A DNA stretch of 64,000 bases from the NCBI GenBank assembly GCA_964036315.1, contig OZ038508.1:42946935-43010934 (forward strand), read 5' to 3'. A program made the position numbers and the translations under genes. This stretch comes from Acanthosepion esculentum. Its lineage: Eukaryota; Mollusca; Cephalopoda; Sepiida; Sepiidae. The notes under the pieces were generated by a model that did not search any database, had not been told where the DNA came from, and saw only the letters and a program-made list of their open reading frames with translations. Every line of letters starts with the position of its first letter. The stretch's first letter is position 1. Positions 13,201 through 24,200 of this stretch are shown one piece after another.

Positions 13201-13362
13201 AGTACAATACTTTTGTCCATAGCTTTGTGTAAATCGAAAGGTAGACTGAGCTTTATAGCCTTGTACCGCAACCACCAGAAGCGAAAAATAACTTCAGAAA
13301 AGACATGCTACTTTCAATCCCGTGAAACCATGGATATGTACCTGAAAAAACATTAAAATTAA

Positions 13363-13590
13363 AGCGATTCCGTATGATCACCGAAGTTAAGCAACATTGA
13401 GTCGAGTCATATATAGATGGGTGATACCGGGAACGGAATGTACGGAGGGTGTGGTGGATAATGGGTCAGAATTCTAAATCGGTAAGCCGAATTCCAATAC
13501 TCGTTAGGTTCCTTTATATTCACTTACGTGCAAATAACCATTGGGAAAGGTAAAAATTCACCTCTTCCTTCCATGCTATGAGTTAATTAG
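13363..13590 (+). repeat. 5S rRNA-derived SINE
   Basis: Bases 13372-13432 read GATCACCGAAGTTAAGCAAC, then AGATGGGTGATACCGGGAA. These are the box A, intermediate element and box C of a eukaryotic 5S rRNA gene, that is, its internal RNA polymerase III promoter. The sequence then passes into a non-5S body (GAATTCCAATACTCG, TATTCACTTACGTGCAAAT, CCATTGGGAAAGG) shared with other repeats in the window, so it is a 5S-headed SINE and not a 5S gene. Confidence 0.75.
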
Positions 13591-13609
13591 TAAGACTAAC
13601 AATATTAAA

Positions 13610-13800
13610 AAAGTCCAGGTGCTCTGAGCTTGGATGCACGGGCAGTGAAATATATAATGGATCGGAATCGTTAGTCGAAAAATAGTTCGAATTCTTATGG
13701 GGTTCCTTATATTCAATTACGTGCAAATACCGCAGAGAAAGGTATGAATGTTCCTCTTCTTCCCCAATTTTGGGTCAATTGATCAAATTTATACCACTAC
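13610..13800 (+). repeat. 5S-derived SINE, 5'-truncated second copy
   Basis: It begins near the 5S 3' end (CCAGGTGCTCTGAGCTTGGA) and continues with the same body as the copy just upstream (TATTCAATTACGTGCAAATA, then AGAAAGGTATGAATG). The two copies are direct neighbours in the same orientation. Confidence 0.6.
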
Positions 13801-13939
13801 ACAATTATCTAGGAAAGAATACAAATCTTAAAAAAAAAATTCTGGCGTTAAATAACATGAAAAGCGTTGATAATGTGTAGAAAACGAATCGAAAAATTTC
13901 AAAATTCAGTTGGTAGGTAGTAACAGTATTTTACCAATC

Positions 13940-14284
13940 GAACGCAGGTGAGGCGACGCTGGAATGCTTTCTTCTGGGTGCAAGCCTGGAGAGGATTTTA
14001 TTGGAGATAGGCATTGCCCTTACAGATCGTTTCCATTCATCAGTCACCGGAAGTGCAAAGGTCGATATTGCTTGGCAACGCTCCGTCGCAGGAGTTCCAG
14101 AATGAGGTTAGATGAAATGCTGGACTGCCTTTGGGATTCTACCTTGCATGCTCAGATTTTATTACTGAAATATTTCCCTACTTTTGGTGTGGATGACAGT
14201 GGATGTTTCAAGTCGATAGTTAACTTTCAGGCTAGCGAGATCTTACTACTAGAATTGAATATTACCTCGAAGTATATCTCTTAA
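13940..14284. other. Unclassified GC-richer segment
   Basis: This stretch is richer in G+C and CpG than its surroundings and has a 106-codon open frame on the plus strand (MLSSGCKPGEDFIGDRHCPY and on). I recognise no domain and see no convincing splice sites. It is more likely an unidentified repeat than a gene. Confidence 0.25.
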
Positions 14285-14612
14285 AATATATGTCTATATC
14301 TCTGAGATGTGGTATTATGATTACTTACATTAGTTACATTATTCGGACTATTATCCTCATCTCCATTGTCATATTCACGACATTTGCACGCTCCGGCCTT
14401 CAGGTGATTGGAATTTCGAACCGAACAACATATTTTGTTCACCGGGGTATATTCTTCTAGTTCCACGGGCCATCCCTCTTCCGGATATCTGTTATTTCCC
14501 TTTAACTTAATTCTAAAAGTTTTGGTTCACTACTGCTGTAGCCTGGTATTGCACTCACAACTACTTGGAACTAGTCACTGGATCTAACCAATGCTTTTAT
14601 CCACTGGTTCAA
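14285..14612 (-). repeat. tRNA-derived SINE, minus strand
   Basis: This is homologous to the 8161 copy over its full length, with the tRNA-like head at 14530-14612, the hairpin-module side GGCCGGAGCGTGCAAATGTCG, and the TCTGAGAT/TGTCTATAT end at 14291. It abuts a second, oppositely oriented fragment. Confidence 0.65.
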
Positions 14613-14705
14613 GTGTCCTTGAGGAGCGTACACCGCCCGAAACGTTGTGAATGTGGCAATGAAGATGAGTTTAACAGTTCTAATAATGTAAATCTAAGTA
14701 ATCTC
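14613..14705 (+). repeat. tRNA-SINE body fragment, opposite orientation
   Basis: GAGGAGCGTACACCGCCCGAAACGTTGTG sits here in pieces (GGAGCGTACACCGCC then CGAAACGTTGTGAATGTGG), followed by AATGAAGATGAG and TAATGTAAAT. It is the body of the same SINE family on the plus strand, head to head with the preceding copy. Confidence 0.55.
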
Positions 14706-15109
14706 TTTAGAAGCGTTCTCTTTTTATTGTTAAAAAAATCTCGGATATTTGTGTTTTAGTCTGCGAAACGTATTCCGTATTTATATTTTAAAATAAATTA
14801 GTATAGTGTTTGAAGAAAATGTATTAATATTTTGTTTTAGTATTGCAAATACAGTGTATTTCCGTTAAAAAGTAATCGTTTTGTTGTTTTTGAAGTAAAT
14901 GCTCGAATAATCTGAAATATTAGATATGATGTATTATAAAATGTTCACTTCCGATTAAATTATGAATAGAAACGAAAACTAAAAGATATGAATTTTGAAA
15001 CCGTGGATAATACAACGAGAGATCACTTGACTCTCTCGAAAATTCACATACGATAAATTTTGTGTAACAAGTACAAGTTTTGAAAGCCAATCGAGGTAGA
15101 GGGTTAGAA

Positions 15110-15720
15110 ATTAAGTGATAAGAGCCACTGTTTATGAGGATATGTGGGGAAGGTAACAGTTAACCCTAGATTTGAACATGTTATGATTGGTTATCGGTTC
15201 CACAAAATAGATGTTCTTGAGAATCTGTTTGTGTGGAATTTACATATTTGCAATATAAGTGGCAGGTCTTAGCCGTGAAACCAGAACGGGCTGAACTAAG
15301 GTACTTCGTCTGAACACTTTACATAGAAATACCGATAGACCAGCGAGAGGTTTTGCGCCTTTTTTCTGTGAGAAAATGGATGTTGGGCGGGAAAATAATT
15401 CAATACTCACAAAGCCCAGGATACGCTTTTGGTCTATCAAGACTGGAAATTGAAGACTGGGTCGTTCTTACCAATATATGGTTTAAATATTTATTTTCAG
15501 CCTGCTCTTTTAAATCTAGAGGATAGCAGGAAGAATAAGGTACTTACTGGACCAGTACAGTAAACCGACCATGTCTCCAACATCTTTAGCAATGAATCGT
15601 ATATACAAATTGCACTCGAGGTCTAGGTTGAGCTTACATTCCAATAGGCATTTAAGTTACGCGGCCTCCCTGAGATAATACAGATTGCGCTAACTAATCT
15701 ATCTTGACAATTTTTTTCCT
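15110..15720 (-). pseudogene. LINE family B: RT palm end to C-terminus
   Basis: The minus strand at 15540-15640 encodes LECNLYIRFIAKDVGDMVGLL and then YWSSK, matching the YI.SIAKSAS.KVGLLYR block downstream of the catalytic box in these RTs. Lower coordinates give LFCGTDNQS and LLPSPHIL, remnants of the RTSRLWNSLP region. Several stops and shifts are present. Confidence 0.45.
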
Positions 15721-15739
15721 GGTGCTCCGAATACATGAA

Positions 15740-16020
15740 TTTAAGCGTGCTACTAGATTGGCATATAGGTCCCTACCTTTTCTCGTACTTGCCACCTGTG
15801 GAACACACTTCCGCTTACTTGCTTCCCTGATAACTACAATCATTTCAAATTTGTAAATGTAGTATCAATCGCCATCTTCTGTAGTCTTGAATCCCGTTCA
15901 TCTTTTGCCTTCCGCAATTCTCGCTATACTCAGACTTTTCTTTCACTTTGACCTCCTGTGGTTCGCTGCGTACAGGTGGCATTCCCGCCTTGCTTGCGAT
16001 GAAATAAATTAAGATTTCCA
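15740..16020 (+). pseudogene. LINE C-terminal end, plus strand
   Basis: The frame HLWNTLPLTCFPDNYNHFKF and then NVVSIAI matches the LWNSLP.SCFPD.YNL..FK..VN terminus. The trailing part (PPVVRCVQVAFPPC) resembles the tail after that motif. It lies convergent to the minus-strand fragment just before it. Confidence 0.5.
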
Positions 16021-17221
16021 GACATCTGTGGAATATCGTTTTCCGTGAGTTACATGACAAATCCTAGATTCAACTGACTTTCTATTGCTTCACGGTATGT
16101 GTGCGCCCAACCCTTTTGAATTCAGAGTTTTTCTTTATTTCTTCTAGACTGGCTGCCACACTAAGCGAGAAGTGAACACAACAAACGCGTTAGCGAAGTT
16201 AAACGAATTACAAACACTTATAGAATTTATCATTTTGAAAATACCAACTTTCGTTCCGGGTGTTCATCGGAGGACAGAATTTATTCTTATTTACACATTT
16301 GTAATAATTATTTCTATAATGATAGTTCCCCTTCACCGACCTAAAGAATACTAAAGAGACTTAATTAAATACAAAACGTTTTAGAAGCATATACACACGT
16401 TTCTTTCTTATTAATGCATATTGTATTTACCGTGTTGTCGACAGCTTTACTATATAATTTCGGGCAATTATTTTGACATCTTCAATTATCTAAATAAACT
16501 AGGGTTTGAAAATCTAATAGAATAGAACGGGTTGTATAAAAAAAAAAAATCTAGACACCATGAAGTGAAATTATCTCAGAATCACCGAAGCGGGCAGCTA
16601 ATCTTGTTCGTAAATTAACATGCTTATTCTCAGAAAGCAAGCTAATATATACGTTGATACACACATTCGGTCAGACACATATCTTTACCTATAAATACGA
16701 GTTCATTAGTAGTCACGCGGCTGTCTCGTTCAGTTTCCCGAAAATAACTCACCAGTAACTGACTCTTTTAGACCCAATTTACGCTCTTATCCAAAGAAAC
16801 GTTTTTTTTCGTATTTACAGTTGAAGTTACGACGTTAGACTTTCAGTTATGTCAAACCAGTAATTTTGGTCAAATTAATAGCAAAATAGAACAATGTAGT
16901 GACGCCTTTTGTTCCGGAAGGAACTTTTTAAGACGAATAACTGTTTTAATGGTGGAATCGTTCTAATATGTGAAGAATTATGGCGTGAGAAGGGGGCAAC
17001 AAATACAGGTTACATAGAAAATAGGCAAGTAAAAGTTGTTTCTTCATGGTTTTTGCTTTGATTGTTCCACATTCTAGCAGCAGCAGATTTGAGGGAAGTA
17101 TATAATTTAATAATTTTCTAATATTAATAGTCTAAACATCAAAAAGATTTTAGTTATCAAATATTATATGCTAAAATGACACTTACAAAAACAAACAAAA
17201 AGAAAACAACCACAACAAACA
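16021..17221. other. Spacer with one open frame
   Basis: After TTTCTTTATTTCTTCTAG (16147) a frame of about 68 codons runs to TAA at 16352 with a hydrophobic stretch near its end. The start resembles the 11467 repeat, so I treat it as repeat-derived. Nothing else seen. Confidence 0.3.
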
Positions 17222-18262
17222 AAGGTAAAATAAAAAAAAATAAAAAGAGGCAAAATAAAAAATAAAAAGAGGCAAAATAAAAAAAAATAAAAAGAGGCAA
17301 AATAAAAAAAAATAAAAAGAGGCAAAATAAAAAAAAATAAAAAGAGGCAAAATAAAAAAAAATAAAAAGAGGCAAAATAAAAAAAAATAAAAAGAGGCAA
17401 AATAAAAAAAAATAAAAAGAGGCAAAATAAAAAAAAATAAAAAGAGGCAAAATAAAAAAAAATAAAAAGAGGCAAAATAAAAAAAAATAAAAAGAGGCAA
17501 AATAAAAAAAAATAAAAAGAGGCAAAATAAAAAAAAATAAAAAGAGGCAAAATAAAAAAAAATAAAAAGAGGCAAAATAAAAAAAAATAAAAAGAGGCAA
17601 AATAAAAAAAAATAAAAAGAGGCAAAATAAAAAAAAATAAAAAGAGGCAAAATAAAAAAAAATAAAAAGAGGCAAAATAAAAAAAAATAAAAAGAGGCAA
17701 AATAAAAAAAAATAAAAAGAGGCAAAATAAAAAAAAATAAAAAGAGGCAAAATAAAAAAAAATAAAAAGAGGCAAAATAAAAAAAAATAAAAAGAGGCAA
17801 AATAAAAAAAAATAAAAAGAGGCAAAATAAAAAAAAATAAAAAGAGGCAAAATAAAAAATAAAAAGAGGCAAAATAAAAAAAAATAAAAAGAGGCAAAAT
17901 AAAAAAAAATAAAAAGAGGCAAAATAAAAAAAAATAAAAAGAGGCAAAATAAAAAAAAATAAAAAGAGGCAAAATAAAAAAAAATAAAAAGAGGCAAAAT
18001 AAAAAAAAATAAAAAGAGGCAAAATAAAAAAAAATAAAAAGAGGCAAACTAAAAAAAAATAAAAAGAGGCAAACTAAAAAAAAATAAAAAGAGGCAAAAT
18101 AAAAAAAAAATAAAAAGAGGCAAAATAAAAAAATAAGAGACAAAATAAAAAAGTCAAAAGAAGCAAAATAAAAAAATAAAAAAATGCAAAATAAATAAAA
18201 AAATAAAAAAATGCAAAAAAAATAAAATAAAAACCCAAAAAGAAAAAAAACCAAAATAAAAA
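17222..18262. repeat. 25-bp A-rich minisatellite, about 34 units
   Basis: The unit is GAGGC + AAAAT + A9 + T + A5. Most units are identical over more than 800 bp. Two 22-bp variants (three A's shorter) occur near 17250 and 17850, two GGCAAACT variants near 18045-18070, and the right end decays into irregular A-rich sequence. Because 25 is not a multiple of three and the T-rich strand lacks stop codons, all three minus frames look like long hydrophobic proteins. Confidence 0.95.
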
Positions 18263-18654
18263 GTAAAACAACATTAGTAAATGCTGAATTCAAACAAATG
18301 GATAATGATTAAAAATGGCTTCAAGAGAATGAACACCGAGTCTTTAATAAATTTTCCTCGACGGATATACTAAACTGGCGCTACAGAATCACAAACAACA
18401 ATACCAAATAAAACTACATCACTTAAAGATTTCAGCAACAAATAAAAACAGATATCACATTAAGTCCAAGGAAAAATAATGACACTCAAGAGTCTGACTT
18501 CCTAGACTACTTTACACATTTGAGCTCTCACCGCTGGTAGAGAAAAATGACGGATGAACGGTCGGTGAACACTTGTAACTATTTTGGTATCTACCGTGAA
18601 ACAATTATTTGCCTGTTCTGACTTGGGAGCTCCAGCAGAAGGGTTAAAATTGTT

Positions 18655-18725
18655 CAGGAACGCAAGGCTCAAAGTGTTAAAGAAAGTGTTAAAGAAAATG
18701 TTAGAAAAAATGTTAGAAAAAAAAT
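18655..18725 (+). repeat. Short degenerate tandem repeat
   Basis: Four to five copies of a unit like AAAGTGTTAAAGAA, drifting to AAAATGTTAGAAAA. Confidence 0.6.
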
Positions 18726-19839
18726 CTTGTAGAAAACTTTACTAGAGTGATAACAGCAGATATTAAAAAGAAAATTGACAAAGTAGAAATAATTAACAAA
18801 TAAATTTTAATACAGAATTATAACGATTAAAAACAGATAAAACAGTTTGTCTTTTCTAATCAGAGTAAACAAAATTCTCTATATAAAACAGAGAATGTGT
18901 GTGTGTGTCTGTGTGATACCTTTTCACTCGAGATCCATCCGACTGATTTTCATCAAACTTGCCACATACATTTTACAATGTAAGAGATACTTTCTTAGCG
19001 TAAAATATCGATAATTTAAAAAAAAAAAAAATCAATAATTCAATATTTTCCAATTCCATTCAAACTCAGTATATAGGTTACATCAAGACGAACTCAATGA
19101 TACCTCATTTTTATTTCTACGCCACTGCGATTACCGTAAAAAAAAAAATCGATTTCACCACAAATTTTAAACAAAATACTCCGTCAATTTTTAAGGAATC
19201 TAATACAAACTTCACTCAGTTCTAGCCAATAGCATGTTGATTGTTTAACACTCATTTAACTTGATAATCTAGTCCACCCATATAGTGAAAAACCGCGTAA
19301 ATAGCGAAAAATGGCGATTTTTATTGATTTCTTTTTTATTTTTCTTTGATCTTTTTACCAATTTTCATCAAACTAAACAGTTGCTTCATAAATATATCCT
19401 CCTGTATCATCCTGGTAGCAGACTTACAAATTGAATTTCAAAACTTCAAAATAATTGCTGTCTGAAATAGGTTTTCAAAGTTTCCTGTTTTACCACTTCT
19501 TGTATTCGGCTAACTTCGATAGGATAAATACAGGCTACTTCTGTTATATCAGTAACTGAATTAATTGAAAATATTTTTGTTTTTTTATGAAAGTATTTTA
19601 AAGTAATTGCAGATAAACTCTTGCGTCTAAACAAGATTCTGTTTGTGCTCCATTCTAATTGATTGTTTTTTTCTGATTGACCAGATGGGTATGGCTGCTA
19701 GTCAAGAATAAAAATATGTACGGCGACTAAAAAAAAAAAAAAAAAAAAAAAATATAACCCCAGACAGGTTATATACAAAATGTATAACATCAAAGTATAA
19801 CTACTTTTAAGCCTAACAACCACTCCTTCCGCTTAATGT
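18726..19839. other. AT-rich spacer, probably old transposon sequence
   Basis: GAGATCCATCCGACTGATTT and TCATCAAACTTGCCACATAC after a GT run (18895-18915) recall a widespread invertebrate repeat I cannot name with certainty. Ends in a poly-A at 19729-19753. Confidence 0.3.
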
Positions 19840-20251
19840 TCCCCGAGCTGGCCTCCTGTGTGGCAGCGTATGCTGGAAAATTTCCTCAAAGATGAGACTC
19901 GGAGCAACAGAAATGTTCTACAGCACGATGTTGAGGATATCGTAGACCGAACATGCAAGCAACGACGAGGTTTTAGTGTAAATGGAAACAAAAAGACTTG
20001 TACATGAAATCAAGAAATTTTGGGGACACGTAATGAAGAAGGAGGGCTTGGAAACCTGATACGCAAGGACAGATTGAAGGAAAGAGGGACAGAGGAAAGC
20101 AGGGTGTAGCATACTTGATGACCTTGAGTAAATGTATGGTAAAACAGGGTTTGGGTTAAATAACAAAAAGACGAAACTTATTAAGAGCTACAAATAACAG
20201 AAACATACGTAGGGCCATGATCGCCTACGCCACGAATGGACACGGCACATA
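19840..20251 (+). pseudogene. LINE family A: 3' end fragment
   Basis: It parallels 560-992: ATGTTCTACAGCACGATGTTG, then GAGGATATCGTAGACCGA, HVMKKEGLGNL-like codons (TAATGAAGAAGGAGGGCTTGG), and the terminal CATGATCGCCTACG and GACACGGCACATA. It is frame-broken and stops short of a poly-A tail. Bases 19729-19753, just upstream, are a separate poly-A tract that may be the tail of an older insertion. Confidence 0.7.
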
Positions 20252-20722
20252 TGATTCACAAACCTTCAAGTGATAATAGTCATTAGCCCTACTCAACATG
20301 TCCAGGCTATAAGACCGGGCAAACAAATCAAATATTCAGCTATTCGAAACTTACATAATATATCCGACTCAGCGAGAGCAAATACGAGCAGTGCACCTGG
20401 TCTGATTCCGAACTGATTCCGAGTGCTCAGTAAAACTCATTGCAATTATCACTTGAAATTTTACATTAAGTCCTGCCAGCCATCTCTCTATAAGCAAGAT
20501 GAGTGATTGTTGCCCTTTGTTATAAACATTTGTTCAAGGATGTATATTTTTAGTTGCTGTGTATTTTTTCCTATTTACTAGAGAGAGGCGCAGTGAACCG
20601 GTTAGCAGTTTTGTAATCGTTATATTTCAGTATCACCTTTTTCCTGTAATATATATATATATTTGTACCCTCTTTTTTGGGTTGTGAATTCTTTTGTAAT
20701 ATGCCTACTTTTATCCTCCCTG

Positions 20723-20724
<2 letters not shown>

Positions 20725-20758
<34 letters not shown>
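20725..20758. repeat. (TA)n microsatellite
   Basis: Perfect alternating AT run; a shorter one lies at 20648-20662. Confidence 0.95.
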
Positions 20759-20760
<2 letters not shown>

Positions 20761-21314
20761 CACACATCAAAGTTATACTTGTCGGTCGGTCTCGAGTGTC
20801 CATTGAGCTGTACCTAAAGATTACTTTTTAATTCGACTGTTCATGGTAACACAGCAATTTCTTTTTTACTAATGGAGTGCAGGTTAACGAGTACTATATG
20901 GCCTATTTGAATATTATCTTACGTACTGCATATCTATATCATGGGTGAAATGATGGTTCTTTTTTGCTTGAAGATAACGTCTGAGAATATCGTTTTATAG
21001 ACTGCGAATCGTGATTTGAATATACAAGTTGAAATGTGATAATCCATCATTATTATTATTAAAGAAAACGTCTGAATAATCTGTCTTAGTTTGGGAAATG
21101 TATTGCGAATATATGTTAAAAAAAGTTACTTATGTCAGAGAAAAAGTTTGAAAAAATCGTTTCCTCAACTGAGGAATATTCTGAATATATCTGTAAAGAA
21201 ATGATCGTCTCTTATTTAATTCTGCGTTAGTCACAGAGTGTTTTGTTAATCCAAAATTTTTAAAGTACTCGTAATTCCGAGTTGACAACTTGTTTCTTTT
21301 ACGGTTCTCACTAG

Positions 21315-21467
21315 TTGCCTGACTCCGTGAGGGTGACTAACACTCAGTTCGATGCAGTTGAAGCTCAGTTCTCGTGGGAGGCAGGCGCTTTGAATTTTTT
21401 GGGGGTGTTCTCAACCGAGATAAAGAAAATGTTCCTGATATATTATTTTTCCTCTCTGGTGCTACCG
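21315..21467 (+). CDS. Weak exon candidate of 51 codons
   Basis: A TTTCTTTTACGGTTCTCACTAG acceptor, then 153 bases open in one frame (LPDSVRVTNTQFDAVEAQFS, then WEAGALNFLGVFS) and a CCG/GTGAGG donor. A second frame is also largely open, so coding is not strongly supported. A MITE is inserted 14 bases downstream. This may equally be an unrecognised repeat. Confidence 0.15.
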
Positions 21468-21481
21468 GTGAGGGGGATCTA

Positions 21482-21612
21482 CAGTGTAACCCGGATATAA
21501 GAGTTGTCAGTACCGGAGAAGAAGTCTCTTATATCCGGGTTTGGTCTATTTTGTTTTATTAACACAGGCTCTAATTTGGGACCAGAGAAAATCTCATATC
21601 CGGGTTACACTG
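21482..21612. mobile_element. Tc1/pogo-type MITE, copy 1
   Basis: The element starts CAGTGTAACCCGGATATAA and ends with the inverted form, flanked by TA on both sides (21480-21481 and 21613-21614). A third, internal copy of the terminal sequence (CTCTTATATCCGGGTTT at 21526-21542) makes the left half a hairpin in itself. It has no coding capacity. Confidence 0.8.
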
Positions 21613-21649
21613 TATATTTATTAATAAATAGTTTATAGCTCAATATGCG

Positions 21650-21650
<1 letters not shown>

Positions 21651-21693
<43 letters not shown>

Positions 21694-21700
21694 TAAATAA
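21651..21700. repeat. (AT)n followed by (AAAT)n
   Basis: An AT run at 21651-21683 passes into AAAT tetranucleotides. It lies between the two MITE copies. Confidence 0.95.
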
Positions 21701-21746
21701 AACAAACTTTGTTAAGCCTGTAATTATGAATTTAGCAAATGTAATA

Positions 21747-21881
21747 CAGTGTAACCCGGATATAAGAGAGTTGTCGGGACCGGAGAAGCAATCTCTTATA
21801 TCCGGGTTTGGTCTATTTTATTAAGGTAAGTATGGCTCTAATTTGGGACCAGAAAAAATCTCTCATATCCGGGTTACACTG
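21747..21881. mobile_element. Tc1/pogo-type MITE, copy 2
   Basis: It has the same termini and internal third repeat as the copy at 21482, and TA on both sides (21745-21746, 21882-21883). The two copies differ by a few small indels and substitutions and lie in the same orientation 134 bp apart. Confidence 0.8.
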
Positions 21882-22189
21882 TATATTTCTAGTCATGGAA
21901 ATATATTGTGTATATTTTTGATTAATAAAAAAAAATTCACTATTATTGTATTGGTGTGCTTCACCTGCAGTTTACAACATGTGTTTACGCAACATATTTT
22001 AATTTTCATTTCAGTGAATTATATCTTCAGTTCAAGTTTTGATTAAATCTATATTGTAACAGATTTTCTGTTATGTCTTTTTTAGCAGTATGACAATACT
22101 CTACCTAATTGTAGCACTCTAAGCATTTTTGTATTGGGGTGTGTAAATACACCAGAAGTTTATTTTTGGAAATCAGAGTTGACTAAAGC

Positions 22190-22410
22190 CGGGTGAAAAG
22201 AAAACGTTTAAAAAAAACATCGTATTTCAACCAAGGAAACATTCTGAATATGCCTGTTCAAAGGAAAACATCTGTAAACAATGTTCTCGCTTCTGGAACT
22301 TATACTGGAAGTATCCGTGTGAAAGCGACTGTTCCTTATCTAAAAGTAAACCTTTCAAACATTCGTCTTCTTGACTAAGAGATGTATTTTGAATGTATCC
22401 GTTAAAATAT
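22190..22410. repeat. Degenerate repeat with roughly 84-bp spacing
   Basis: A motif like GAATATGCCTGTTC / GAAGTATCCGTGTG / GAATGTATCCGTTA recurs at about 22245, 22308 and 22391. A similar series is at 21018, 21107 and 21183. The spacing is near 84 bp, the length of one C2H2 zinc-finger unit, but I could not restore a CX2C...HX3H pattern, so the origin is open. Confidence 0.3.
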
Positions 22411-22674
22411 AATCGTTCCGTATTGCTTAAAATTATTCGAAGGTTTTCTTTGACATATTAGCTATGACATATTATAAAATGTAAATTTCCGATTAAATTG
22501 TGCAAAAACAAAAATGTCGAAATATGAAATGAACATTCGAGTAAATACACTAATCCCATTTAATTACTCAAATCGATGTTATTAAAGTTTTAAAAATAGC
22601 GCGCTAATGGATGGAATTAATGAAAATAATAATTTATATAGAGCCTACTTTATGGTTGAATAATCGCTTTCATT

Positions 22675-23160
22675 TATCACTGGGAAATAAACAGAAATAA
22701 TGGAAGCCATTCGGATCTGTAAGGGAAGGGGTGCTGATCATGATAATATTTGCCGCTTTCTTATGAATAATCAATTGACATTTATTGATCAGGCAACCAG
22801 TTCTACTGTTGAAATTTCTAAAATATTTCTATTAAAATAAAAATTACTCGGAAAATAGGTTTATCAACTCTACTAGCTAAAAAGAAAAAAAAAGAGAATC
22901 ATGATGTTAACTTTCCACGCTACTGAGAAGAAACTGTGATAATAGCTCTCTAGATAAACCTATTTTTTGAGAAAGTTTTTAATAGAAATATTTTATAAAT
23001 TAAAAAAAAGGGTAGCACTGGCTGCCCTATCAATGAATGCGAAATGATTCTTTTTAAGGAAGTGGTAAATATTGCCATGATAATCACTTTTATCTATCAT
23101 AAGCACAACCCTTACCAATGAGATTGGCTTCTGTTATCTCTGCCCGCTCCAGAGATAACG
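22675..23160. mobile_element. Non-autonomous element with long terminal inverted repeats
   Basis: The left arm (about 22675-22870) and right arm (about 22960-23160) are inverted copies. TAAAATATTTCTATTAAAA, ATAGGTTTA, CATTTATTGATCAGGCAACC versus CATTCATTGATAGGGCAGCC, and GATCATGATAATATTTGCC versus GATTATCATGGCAATATTTACC can all be paired. The arms are about 75-80 percent alike, so the insertion is old. The central ~90 bp is A-rich and non-coding. Confidence 0.6.
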
Positions 23161-24104
23161 AAAAAATGTACCGCATATCTGGGACACCTCTATACACAGG
23201 AAAAAAATTAAAGAGCTTATAAAATCATGCATTTTCGGTGAACGCTTGAACTATACACTATTTTTGTTGGGAGGAGTTTAGATTCATGAATTTTCCGGTG
23301 ACCATAACCTCCCTGGTAGGTGTATAATGCCCACGCCACCTTTAGGCTAAGGTTAACGGTACAGGTAAGCTCCTTTAGTCTGCCTCAGGTAGTCAAGATT
23401 CTTTCCATCACTTGTAACTTTGTATCAGATATTTTACGGTAAGTGGTTTTGATTCTTCGCTGTTTTGGAATAGCTTCATACAAAAATGAATGAAGACGAT
23501 TTATTTGCAATAAAATATCCCCAGGATGATGCCGTGTATTGTAATATTTTGCTATGGTATGCCTAATAATATTGCTTATAAGCTGGGGTCGCATTATACA
23601 CGAGATATATGAAAAAAAAATTAAATTCCATGGTCACACTATGCATGAAATAGGCACTGTATAAATTATTATTCTTATTCATTACACCTATTTGAGCACT
23701 ATTTTTAAAACTTGAATAATATTGATTCGAGTAATGAGATTATCGTATTTATTCCAATGTTCATTTCATAGGCTGTTTTTATTTGCACCTATAAGCATAT
23801 ACTTGGTTCAGGGATAGGTAAATATTGGTAGTGATTAGAGTCTACAAATATATACATGATACGATTATAATTAAGTATTGATTGTATATAGATAAGTATT
23901 GGTGATTTACATTTGTGTCTGTAAGCATTTACTTTGTCGAGGATGGGCAAATATTGGCAGTTTATATTTGAATCTATAGACATATATTTTGTGATGCCTT
24001 TCCTCTCTAGAGCGGAAAAAGTTTACCTATTCTCCTCCTCTTCGATATGAATAGATGAAATCTGCCTCTCCGATGTCCAATTCTATTACACCACCTGCAC
24101 ATCT

Positions 24105-24200
24105 AAGCTTACAGCACCTGTTATTCCCAAGCGGTAACTAGTTAAAGACCAGTTTCGACGTTGCTTAACTACGGTGTTTCAACGTGATATGGTTGTAAGC
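24105..24200 (-). repeat. 5S rRNA-derived repeat or pseudogene, minus strand
   Basis: Read on the minus strand it runs CATATCACGTTGAAACACCG, TAGTTAAGCAACGTCG, GGTCTTTAACTAGTTACCGC, TTGGGAATAACAGGTGCTGT and AAGCTT. That is the order of a 5S rRNA from its 5' domain to its 3' end. It is about 95 bases against the usual 120, with the segment before box A deleted. The sequence beyond its 3' end (AGATGTGCAGGTGG) resembles the start of the 5S-SINE body at 13.63 kb, so it is probably a SINE head rather than a 5S gene. Confidence 0.65.

Noticed and set aside
13363..13440. Functional 5S rRNA gene
   Set aside because: The 5' domain and many conserved positions are missing, and the sequence continues into a repeat body rather than a T-run terminator.
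17157..18293. 378-codon hydrophobic frame (PLFIFFYFASFYFF repeated)
   Set aside because: All three minus frames are open because the 25-bp T-rich unit lacks stops. It is an artefact of the minisatellite.
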